From: Undaria pinnatifida
Lineage: Eukaryota > Sar > Phaeophyceae > Laminariales > Alariaceae
Direction: 5' to 3'
NCBI GenBank assembly: GCA_012845835.1
Contig: JABAKD010000009.1
Coordinates: 12,801,955-12,865,954 of the forward strand
DNA length: 64,000 bases
Below are positions 35,901-47,900 of the stretch, piece after piece. Every line of letters starts with the position of its first letter. Within the stretch, counting starts at the first letter, position 1. Under the pieces are notes generated by a model, which was given only the letters and a program-made list of their open reading frames with translations, had not been told where the DNA came from and searched no databases. The translations under genes and the position numbers were made by a program.

Positions 35901-38900
35901 ACGCACAACAACTATGCAGCTGCTGTGCCATGAGACATCAGTTATGCGAGAGAGAAGGGCAGCCAAAAACAACAACAACAACAACAAAAACAACAACAAC
36001 ACCACCACCAAGAACAAGAACAAGAACATGAACAAGAACAAGAACAAGAACAAGACCAAGACCAAGAACAAGAACACGAACAAGAACAAGAACAAGAACA
36101 AGAACAAGAACAAGAACAAGAACAAGAACAAGAACAACAAATTAAACCCAACACGAAGCGAAACGGCCAGGCATAAAAGGACAAAAACGAGGGGGGGCGG
36201 GACGCGCGCTCACCGAGCTGTTGACCTCTTCCTGCAGTTTTTCCTGCAGACGTTTGATCGTTTCCTCGCAATCCCGTTGGATGGCCCCGAACGAAGACAC
36301 ATGCGAGTGCTTGTGCAGAATGTCCTTAGTTATGGTGAAGTACCTGTCCAACAAAAGCGTATACAGGAGGGAGGCAAGAGGGATCGGCGGAATGGAGAGA
36401 GGGAGAGAGCCAACGCCAACAGCACCAACACCAACAGCACCACCAACACCAACACCAACACCAACACCAACACCACCAACACCAACACCAACACCACCAA
36501 CACCAACAAAAACAACATCCCGGCGTCGAGAAAAACAAAAGGGCGCTAGCCATAAAGGCAGCAGCGAAGCGCTCGACGAGAAAGTAACCAACCAACCAAC
36601 CAACCAATGATCGCGGCGTACGCTCGAGTGCGCACGTTGCCCCCCGCGTCCCAACCCCCCCCCCCCTCCCCCCCCCAATGCGCACGCCTCCAACCTAGTG
36701 GCCTTGGCGTACTGCCCCTCCTGAACGGCCTCTTCCAGCTTCTGCGGCAGCTGGAACAAGAAATTCAGCCGTTTCAGCAGTCGCCTCACCCGTACCAGCT
36801 TATCCATCTTAGAACGATTGCCTGGCGAGCGAAGGATAGACAGTATCATACAAGAAAAACAAAGAGGGTGCCAAATGCAAGGGTAGAGAGACAAGGCGGG
36901 GAAAAAACAGCAGGGGGAGCACACCGCAGTACTTAATACCAACATAAACCAAACGATAACCTAGACACAGTGCGGTCTATTCGTGTTGCGAGCGTGGACT
37001 ACAACACCAACGACGGTTACATCCAAACGACGGGTGCTACGAAAGGCGCAGCGCTTTGCGTGGCTGAAGCATTCAGGGCTTCTCACGGGTGGGATTACTT
37101 CTCGCGGGTCGGGTCGGGTCGGATGTCCCTGACCCGACTCGACCCGACCCGTGATATTTGAAACCCTCCTGGTTCGACTCCAACCCGACCCGTGAAATTT
37201 CAAACAACTCCTGACCCGACCTGACTAGACCCGCGAGATTTCGAAACGCTCCTGATCCGACTGCCTCTTTTGTGGCCGTAACAAATTCAGGGTTTCTCTT
37301 GGGTCGGACTACTTCTCGCGGGTCGGGTCGGGTCGGGTCGGGTCGGGTCGGGTCTGGTCGGGTCGGGTCAGGTCGGGTCGGGTCGGGTCGGGTCGGGTCG
37401 GGTCGGGTCGGGTCGGGTCGGGTCGGGTCGGGTCGGGTCGGGTCGGGTCGGGTCGGGTCGGGTCGGGTCGGGTTGGGTCGGATCGGGTCGGATCAGGGGC
37501 ACCCGACCCAAACCGTGACATTTGAAACCCTCCTGACGCGACCTAACCCGACCCGTGAGGTTTCGAACACCTTCTGACCCGACCTGACTAGGCCCGCGAG
37601 TTTTGGAAAAGCTCCTGACCCGACCCGCGGGCCGGATCTTGACCCGTAAAAAGCCCTGGATTGTTTTGTGGCTGACGGCTCCTTGAAACTAAAAACAGAC
37701 TACGAGTACTCTGTCCGGAAATATAAGCACCTTTTTGGGGAAGACAGGGTCGTAGATGCCTATCGTAGATCGCGTACACGCATGCGCGAGAGGACACGTC
37801 ACCGGTCAGGCAATACACGATCCCGGGTCGCGAACGGCGTCACCCGTCATAGACGGCGTTGACCCGTCCCCGGAAGGTCAGCCACCGAAAGATGATCCCG
37901 CCGCATGACGAAGGGCATATGCCCACCGTCACTCTAGCTCTGGCTTAGCATCTCCTTGCTACATATAAGAAAGAAAGGTTATCAGTCGCGTTCGCTGTTG
38001 AGAACGATCGTCAAGGGACCTCAGCACCGCGACGCCCTCTCCGCTTCGACTTCAGCTCTGCGACGACCTCTCCGCTCCGACTACCGACCATCCGCGACGA
38101 GTACCAGACCTCCGGGACCACCCTCACCACTTCGACTCCGGGACCCCGTGAGAGACCAGGTTCCATAGTGGTGACCACCGTCGGAACAACCTATATAAAA
38201 CCCTATATAAAGTTGTTGTCGGGAAAAAAATAGAAGCAGAGAACATGCCACGCTCAGGAGCTCGCTCAAAAAAGAGCCGCGGGAAAGCCCGCAAGGCATC
38301 GCCCTCTCCGGAGGAACCGACTCCCGCACTGGCGGGGAACTCTTTTGCGGCCCTCGCCCCCACCGACCAGGGCGGACCGGCCGTAGACGACGAGGAGCAG
38401 CGGGACGCTGCAGATGAGGCTGGTGCGCCGAGCACGACGCCTGTATCATCAGCCGTTGAGGAGGGCTCGAGCCTAGCAGAGGACATCCTTGCCGCGCCAA
38501 GCGCCCTCCCGAGCCACGACCCCGTCCGCGTCGAGACCGCCGCGTTTCTTAAGAAATGCATGCTCGACGGCACCACGCCGCCGTCGTGGGTCTTGGAGAT
38601 GGTGCTGCCGGACAGCCGGAAGCCTGTGAGTGGGCCTTCCGACGAGAAGGTCGATGAGGTGAGAGAAGTACCACAGCCGCAGCAAAACCTCGACGTTGTT
38701 TTTGAACGCGTGCAACACTCCACGACTCTTGCTACGCCTATACAACAGCAGTCGAGTAGCTCTGACAGCAGCCGTACCTCTCACCCTGACCAATCTCAAC
38801 CAGACCCCCCGACAGCACGTAATACCTCTGCTGTAGAAGCACTGCCCGCAAACCCTCTGACAGCACGTAACACCTCTGCTGTAGAAGCACTGCCCACAAA

Positions 38901-41900
38901 CCCCCTGACAGCACGTACAACCTCTGCTGTAGAAGCACCTCGCACAGCACGTATAACCTCTGCTGTAGCACCCCCGAGCCCAACCCACAACCACAACGAA
39001 GACCCAAAATTTTCGATAAAAAAATCGGATATGCCCGCTTCGCTCAAGTTGCACGGGTTGCCAACTGAAGATGTGCCCGAAATCATGGCGCTCTTTCACG
39101 CTCACATTCGCTTGCACGTCCCTGACGGCGCCTCGGACTCGGTTATCGATCGCCACGCTGTGAGATTCCTGGCATACTTGGTAGCCGACCACGCAGCTAG
39201 CACCATGAACCAAATCCAGTGTGGTACGTTAGAGTGGCGCACAGACAAAGAGCTGGCCCAACTGAACACGGAAGCGGTAGACGTCAGAGCACCACGCAAC
39301 TGGAAGGAGTGGGTGAATGCTTTCACAAATCTGTTTAGCCCCGTGAACCGCATCGTCCTCCTCGCTCGCACCGTCTCTACCCTAAAGCAAGGCAGTAGTG
39401 AATCCGTCGACTCTTACGGACTGCGTGTAACTCAAGCATACGCGCGCCTCCTAGCCGAAGCAAAACGAACCGCTCCTGTCAACGTCTCGCCATACCAACA
39501 TGCATGGCAAACATCGCTCATGGCATCTTTCGAAGCCGGCCTAATTCCGCACGTACGTCTAGAACTCATTCGCGAAGACCCCTCTCTCACATACCAAGCC
39601 TCACGGACTCGCGCCAAGAAACATGAGACCAACGCCTTACGCGCGGCCCCCACCCCCTCCCCGACCACATATGCTTCGGCCGTCGCTGGCACATCTCCCG
39701 GGCCCAACCGACAGCTAATAACGTCGATGGCAAAACTTGAGAAAGCCATCTCGTCCAACCTGACGGCGGCGCGAGGCCGAGAGCGAAGGGTGACCTTCGA
39801 ACCAGCGACTTATGGCTCGACCGACAAGCGAGGCAGGTCGCCGGGTAGCGATGCGGGTAGGAGTAGGAAGCCGAAAGTAACGTCGGGCGACGAATGCGAC
39901 TACCCGATGTGCCGCCACCGAAACTCGCACTCGCGCCCAGACTGCAGGCTCGCCAAAATGCACGAGCGCGACGGCATCGTAGTCACAAAAAAACCGTGAC
40001 GGGGCCCGCGCCGGTTACCTCAAACCGGTTCGGGGAGTAGGCAAACTAGGATCACCAAACCCGCGGTAGAAACGATAGCACGATCAGCTAGCGTAGCCGT
40101 GGCAAGTGCCGGTAGACCTAGTAGTAAGAGGAGGGATAAGTGTGGCCGAACAAAGAGCTCCACCCCTCTGGCGAGTACCCATGCGAAACAAGTACATGCA
40201 GACAACCAGTCGAATACTGTAACAGACTTAGAAAATAAGCAGCAGGTTCCGAGTGTTCTAGCAGTACCGCGTGGAGTTGGACCAGCCGTAGAAGCAGCAA
40301 GCAGAGTCGAGAAGAGTAGTCAACGTCGGAATGATACGTTTTCACCTTCCATGGTACCACAAGCGTTGTATGTTTCTGCTGCGTCCCGCAAATTAAATGA
40401 GAAAATTAAACATCATGTTTTATTATCATGCAACGCTAACCGGGAAACGCACTTTGATGCTTTCCACGCGTCTGCCATGAGTGGGTATCCCAGATATCCC
40501 ACAGCTCTCAGCTCTACGTCAAAGCGCGTACGAGTAAACGCCAGAGTTAATGATTATCCGGCGCACAATGTCACGATTGACACCGCGACCGATGTACCAT
40601 GCATATCTGTTCACTTTGTACAGACACATCCCACAATGAAAGACACTCAAATTTTTGCAGTGCCCCCGGGAGCGATCAACCTCAGCAGTGCTGATGGGTC
40701 GCCTCTCAAAATTTTAGGATATGTTCGCTTTCAACTTACGCTAGGAGATATTACCCTACCAGTCGAAGCGCTCGTATTGCCCTCTTTAGGGCCAGACATT
40801 ATGCTACTCGATAACACCATCATGGGCGCCTTCGGAGGTGTCCTCGACTGGAGTACAGAGCAATTGTCATTCAAAACCTCTCAAGTGACGATCAAAGCAT
40901 CTCATCGTAGAGTAGACTTTACAGCGCGCCCCGAGAACACTGCGACAGCTCAGTGCTCCGTGGTCACAGTTAACACTGATGTAGAGTCGGTGCCTGTCTT
41001 GTTGCGACACAAATGCTGCATCCCCCCCGAGAGTGAGATGGCAGTACAAGTAGTGTCAGCGACAGCACCCACAGAAACCACTGCTGCACTCATTGAACCA
41101 CTCATCGTCACGTTCGAAGACATCGAATCGTCCGCCGTACCTGAAGCTTTTCAAAATATGATAGTTGCTCGTACAGTGAGTCACTGGTCGGCCGCTGATA
41201 AAACAGCAGTAGTCCAGATCGCGAACCCGTCCCACCAATACGTATACTTGAAACGCAATACCTTACTAGGTCACATTGCGCCCGTATCGGTAGCCCTGAA
41301 CAAAACGACCAGTGCAATTCAAACAGACAGCAAGACAACGGAATCCACGCGTAACGAGCTTCGTGCAGCACTTACTCGAGCATTTGATAAAACCACGTTT
41401 ACACCTGCCGAATGCGAACAAGTACTGACTCTATGCACGAAATATCGCAGCGTTTTTTCCTTGTCGCCTCAAGAGCTAGGTAAATGTACCCTGGCCGAAG
41501 CAACGTTTCCTCTTGAACCAGGAACACGGCCTGTAAATAGAACCCCGTACCGTGCAAACCCTCGCGTACAGGAAACTATCGACAAGTGCGTGAACCAGAT
41601 GGAACAAGAAGGAATCATTGAACAGCGCCCTAGTCCCTGGGGTTCCGCAGTAACTATTGTCGCAAAATCAGACGGCACTCCACGGTTCTGCGTAGATTAC
41701 AGGTCGACCATAAATAAGAATCTGATCAAAAAATCGTGGCCTATGCCTAACTTAGAAAGCCACCTTGACACGGTCGGAGGAGCACGTTATATAACTGTGT
41801 GTGACGTACAAAATGCTTACCACCAAATACCAGTAGCAGAGAGCGAACAAGATAAAACGGCTTTTGTCACGCAGAACGGAAAGTGGGTTTTCAAACGCCT

Positions 41901-44900
41901 ACCCTTTGGTATAGCTAACGCGCCGTTTCTGTTCTCGCGAATTATGTCACTAGCTTTTGCACATTTTGGTCCCAAAAGTGGGCTCTTGGTTTATATGGAC
42001 GACTGTATATGTTGTTCATCTACCTGGACAGGCCACTTACAGCTACTCGAAAATATGTTCAAAGCCTTGCAAGCAGCCGGCCTCACCCTCAAACCATCGA
42101 AAGTACAGTTTGGCCCCCGAGAAGTTAAATACTTAGGACACATACTGACGGCCGACGGTATTCGGATCGGTGAGGATCGCGTAAAAGCTATAGTTGACTT
42201 GCCGACGCCTAAAACCATAAAGGAGTTGCGGTCAGTGCTAGGAATGGTTAACTTTGTACGCAAGTTTATACCTAACTTAGCCGGTATTATAGCACCCCTG
42301 GTAGCCCTCACGAAAAAAGAGGCCGCCAAAGAAGTCGCTAAACGTTGGAGACCAGAACACGATCAGGCGTACGCAACAGTGAAACAATTACTCACTCAGG
42401 CGCCCGTACTTCAATTTCCCGATTTTTCTAAAGACTTTGCGATACACGTTGACGCTTCAGAACCAGGTGCAGGTGCCTTCCTCGCCCAGCAGAAAGACGA
42501 TGACCTCGTTATAATCGCATACTTTAGTCAACGCTTCAACGACAGCCAGCGCCACTACTCCGCTACGCTCAAAGAATGTTATGCTGTGGTCTTGGCCATC
42601 CAGCACTGGCGACCTTATTTATGGGGACGACATTTTGTGTGTGTGACAGATCACGCGGCCCTGCGATACCTATACTCAATGCAAGATACATCGAACATGT
42701 TAACACGCTGGGCAATAGCATTACAGTCTTTTGACTTCACCGTCCAACACAAACCAGGCAAACTGCACGTCGTACCGGACACGCTTTCACGAATGTTTGC
42801 GTTCGAGCACCAGCAAGAAGTAGCTGTGCCGTCCCTCGCGCCCATTTGCCGCAACGTACCAGATGATCCTAAGCTACAAACAGCTCGTGTCCCCCGACCA
42901 TATCAGATCTCAGCCGACAAACTGGATAACCTAGAACCAGTACGCAGCGATAGAGAGCTATTTAGTGTGAAATCAGTATTCGTGAGCGCGACAAATGTTT
43001 TCATGTCCGTCGATCAAGAAAAACTCCGCTCAGCACAAAGAGTAGAGTACAGGCGGTACATCGATTACATACAGCACGCAGACGCACCATTACCCGAAAA
43101 AGAAACGAAAACAACCATGTCTTACTATTCAGTGCAGGACGGGCTGTTGTTTAAATCGTACCTTCCGGGATATCTTCGAAAACGAAGCACCTTCCGCGAT
43201 CAACTCGTAGTACCGGAGGCCCTTGTTGGATTAATTCTGCACGCCTACCACGATCACGTTCTATCCGGAGGACACCTCGCATCTCGCCCGACTTATGAAA
43301 AAATCCGATAGAAATATTGGCGGCCCACCATCAGCCGCGACGTACGAGAGTGGTGCGAAAAATGCCAAGCTTGTCAACGACGAAAAACAGCACACAACAG
43401 ACCCAAGCTCCCGACAGGCCATTTACCTGTCGAGCGGCCATTTCAACGAATATCGGTTGACTTAGTAGAGTACAAATCGGTATCAACTTCAGCCGCAGGG
43501 ATCGAATGCAAATACGTCCTCTCCATGATGGACCACCTGACGAGGTTTGCGGTACTGCTGCCGGTACGTAATAAAACGGCCGAAACAGTAGCCAATGCCA
43601 TAATCGAGAGAATAATCAGCATTTTCGGCCCACCAGAAACCTTGCATAGTGATCAAGGCCCCGAATTCGAGAATAAGGTGATATACCAGCTGCAACAAAT
43701 ACTCGGATACAAAAAGACCCGCACAACGCCGTACCGGCCGCAGGGTAATTCAGTGTCCGAACGGGTACACTCAACGATGCACAGCATGCTAGCAATGCAC
43801 AGTGCAATCGATCAAAGCAACTGGGCCACTCTCTTACCGTTCGTACAGCTAGCGCACAACACTAGCTTTAGTGCAACGATGCATGAGACACCATTCTTCT
43901 TAATGTTCGGACGACAACCCCGACTCCCAGTCGATATAATCCTCGGTATTCCTCATGTAGGAAGAACAGCAGACACCGACGAACTCGCACAAAACACACG
44001 GGACAATTTGCAAATCGCCTTTGAGCTCGCACGCCGAAACTTAACCGAGCGTGCAGACAAGCAGGCAGAACAAAATAGCAAACTTAAACCGTACCCGGTG
44101 TTCAAACCTGGACAGGAAGTACTCGTGTACAGACCGTACCAGGATTCGGATGGGCCCAACCCAAAACTGCTATTACCATGGCGAGGACCGTATGTCGTCT
44201 GCTCACAATTATCACCAGTGGTGTATAGAGTACGACTAACGAACGACACCCGAGAAGTGTCAGTCCACCTAGCCCACATAAAGCCCTACCATCAACGGGA
44301 AACACCACCCGCACCTCAATTTGAGAAGCTGGCGGAATTGTTTTTAGGGAAGCCCATTCCCCTACCCGAGTTGGACCATCCAGACGCGGCTCAACCCAAA
44401 ATTGAGTCCTACTTCGTAGACAGGGTAGTAGATCATAAAAGGGGACCCGGCAGACCAAGCCCCCACAACTACAAGTACCGCCTAAGACTCCGAGGTTACG
44501 GCCCTGAATCCGACCTCGAGTATCGCGCGGACGAAATACCCCAATGTCACGAATTGATCGCCGCATACCGAGCCCAAAAGGGTTTGCAACTCGCGATAAC
44601 CTCGCCTTCTTCGCCCCCCCTCCCTTCTCTCGGGAAACGGAAGCGTATAGTAGGCAGGGACGAGCACGAACTGAGACAGCGCAAAATAGATTCTCAGATG
44701 CTCCGCGGCGTAACCGAATAACGAACAAGCTGGCTAACACAGTTGACTCAGCTGTAAGCACAAGAGTCAACAACGGTGATGAGAGTAGCACCAGCAGGCA
44801 TGGCAGTACACACTCGTATCGACCATGATCTGACGGGCACTCTACCCGGCATTCCGGTGGGAATAGCCGGGGGCAAGGAGACGTTAAGAAAATTGTTGTA

Positions 44901-47900
44901 CCCAACGGAGAGAGGCTGTAAGAAGCGTGACAATTCACGCCCGTGCCCGGCACTCCGTTCCAAACGGGACAAAACAGCAATACCACCGTCTAGCCACAAA
45001 CAAAATTGTTCGAACACTAAACACACAGGGGAAAGGAGCTTCACGCGACTCCACCCCGCCTAAAACGAAGTCACACGTTGATGCACCTAGATCAACTGAG
45101 CTGACTCCGAGTGAAAATATCTAGGCGGACCCGCCCACAAAAGAGAAATCACTAAACAACTTCGCTGCCCGTGGTTCCCAGAACAGCAACCACGAGGGGC
45201 GCACCAGTACGTGTGGCCACACGGAATACGTGCGTTGAGATAATATTTGGAAACCCCATACAACTCCAGTACACGCTGTCAGCATGCAAGCTCGAAAATG
45301 TAAACATCTTCGCTGGCCCGGTGTTTCACACCCGTGTTTGCTAAACACGTCAGTTATAAGGAGTGGATGCACGCATATAACAGCTGCTGTGTCTCGATCC
45401 GATAAATCGACACCCCGTTTCCTAAAATTGTCATCCTCCCGATGACCGCTACAAAACCATCCTTAGCTAAGATGGGCTTGCAGCGAATACAGAGGGGGGT
45501 GATGTGGAAGACAGGGTCGTAGATACCTATCGTAGATCGCGTACACGCATGCGCGAGAGGACACGTCACCGGTCAGGCAATACACGATCCCGGGTCGCGA
45601 ACGGCGTCACCCGTCATAGACGGCGTTGACCCGTCCCCGGAAGGTCAGCCACCGAAAGATGATCCCGCCGCATGACGAAGGGCATATGCCCACCGTCACT
45701 CTAGCTCTGGCTTAGCATCTCCTTGCTACATATAAGAAAGAAAGGTTATCAGTCGCGTTCGCTGTTGAGAACGATCGTCAAGGGACCTCAGCACCGCGAC
45801 GCCCTCTCCGCTTCGACTTCAGCTCTGCGACGACCTCTCCGCTCCGACTACCGACCATCCGCGACGAGTACCAGACCTCCGGGACCACCCTCACCACTTC
45901 GACTCCGGGACCCCGTGAGAGACCAGGTTCCATATTTTGAAGATTAATATTACAATAAAAGGTTGCTTATATTTACGTTCAGCGTAGCATGGACCCGCTA
46001 TCACATGGCTGAAACACAGTTTGCATTCTCCAATACGTTTCGTACTGCGTCTATGAGGACATGGAATTCTTCATTGAGTTAAGCAGGGAGCACGCAAAAA
46101 AGAGAAAACGGAGCCATACTCCTAGAAAGATTACGAAAAAAAAAAAAAATGGAGAGTTTGCGATTTTTGTGCGAATCAAGAAAATGACTGGGGGGGTTTT
46201 CCCGCTATTTTTCAGCTTTGGTTTTAGTAACTCCCCCCCCCCCCTGTCTGGCTGCTATATAAAAACGAAGTGGGCGTGATTATTTTTTTTTTGTGCTCCT
46301 TTGGACTAAGCGTACAATATTTGTCAACTAACGTGCTGGGTGAGAGGCATGATAGAAAGAGTCTACTCCCGTGAGGAGCACCAGAAACATCGTGTTCACC
46401 GCTACCACCGCGGCATATATGTCCCAGCAACGCAAAAAAGAGCGCTTGTGAACGAACAAACTCACCCTCCAAGGAGGCATTAACCGTGGCGCTGCTGTTG
46501 GAGATGCGGTCCATGCTCCCCTTAAGGTCGGCCATCTCCGCCTCCATGCCCTCCACGTTCTGCGCCATCTTCCGGATCGTGTCGGTGGCGCTGATGAACT
46601 TGTTGTAGTTCTCGTACACCAGCATCTGCATGTCCGAGTCCAGCTTTTTCACCTCTCGCACCTTTTGGTACACAAAATTTGGTCAACGTCCCCGGACCCC
46701 CCCCCCAAAAAAAACAAAATCCCACCCAGCCAAGAAGGAAGGCGAGTAGTAAGTGACGGTTAGGCATGGGCGCGTCGTGTTGTGTCCTACCGGCAGCGCA
46801 CTGGATGCAATGTGATTCGCATCATCAGTGCCGTGCGAAGAGACTCGAGGGCGGCCTCTATGTTATGGGCCCGTGTATGTTGAACTGTGTTTAGGACGGA
46901 GTTACGAAGAGGACGATTAGGATTCCAACCCCGAGTAATGAGGAGGAGGAGGAAAAGGGGGAGAGGGGGGGTGGGGGGGGGGGGGGGCGAAAGGAAGGGA
47001 ACAGGGCACATACCGCACATGCCGGTGGCGGCTTGGTATCGACCGCCAAAAGCCAAAAATGGTCACGTTTGTAGTTATTACACTGCTTGTCGAGCTGCGA
47101 ATACTGCTGTATGATATGAGTATCATATTCATGTTACTCCCTTGCACGCTGCTGTCTGCAACGTACCGCCCCCTTTTACGACTATCGTCGTTGCTGTACT
47201 GTTGCTGTCTGTCCATAAAAGGTGTAACAACTTCCACGCAGCCTTTGGTGCTGCTGTTGCTGTTGCTGCGGTTTGTGTGGAGGCCGGCCGGACATTTCTC
47301 CCGATCATGCCGCCAATGACGGCATTGCATCAGCTCGCAAACGACGGCGTTTGTTGAGCAATGTCGAAACAGCAAGCAGAGACAAACTCTGAAGCTGAAC
47401 AGCACGTTGGCATATCTATCGTACGCTCGAAGGCTCGTCGTGGAAGCTGGAGCACCCGAAAACGGCCCTGCTGCTGCTGCTGCTAACAAAAAACACACGC
47501 CTCAAGGATGATGCAGGCCGCACCGCTTGCCGTGTTCTGTGTACGTAGTATTAATAGCAGCTATGAGAAGGCAGTCAGCTGAACAGAGGCAGCAGAATAC
47601 GCGGATCGTATTTCTTGCTTTGTATTTGTTGCTTTGTTTATGTAGCTCCATCGCTGCCTGCTTGCTCTCGGCCTTCAGCTCAGAGTTGTCGGTACATCTG
47701 TTTGCCTGTGTATCTATCTGTCTGTCTGTCTGCCAGTCTATCCGTCTGTCTGCCTGTCTGTCTGTCTGCCTGTCGCTCTCTTTCTGTCTCTCTTCCTTTC
47801 TCTCTCCCTCTTTCTCCGTGTGTTTATCTCTTGCTCTCACCATCTCATCGTCCTTCCTCAAGAGCGTCTCGACCTTTTCCTTCTGGAGGAGCCCGCGCAC

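Larger units (their letters stand above)
37736..45934 (+). mobile_element. Ty3/gypsy LTR retrotransposon with chromodomain-like tail
   Basis: The element is 8199 bp, flanked by TTTT at 37732-37735 and 45935-45938 (likely 4-bp target duplication, weak because it is a T run). Order: 5' LTR, primer-binding site, gag, UGA, protease, reverse transcriptase, RNase H, integrase, GPY/F-like module, chromodomain-like tail, 780 bp untranslated stretch, polypurine tract, 3' LTR. The order RT-RNase H-integrase places it in Ty3/gypsy (Metaviridae), and the tail suggests a chromovirus. It sits antisense inside VPS51 intron 2. Two in-frame stops interrupt the single gag-pol frame. Confidence 0.95.

Noticed and set aside
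37732-37735. TTTT as firm proof of a 4-bp target duplication of the gypsy element
   Set aside because: It fits, but a T run can arise by chance; used only as weak support for the ends.
44102-44986. 294-codon open frame on the minus strand across the end of pol
   Set aside because: It is antisense to the integrase and chromodomain-like region, has no recognisable domain and is best explained as a shadow of the coding strand.
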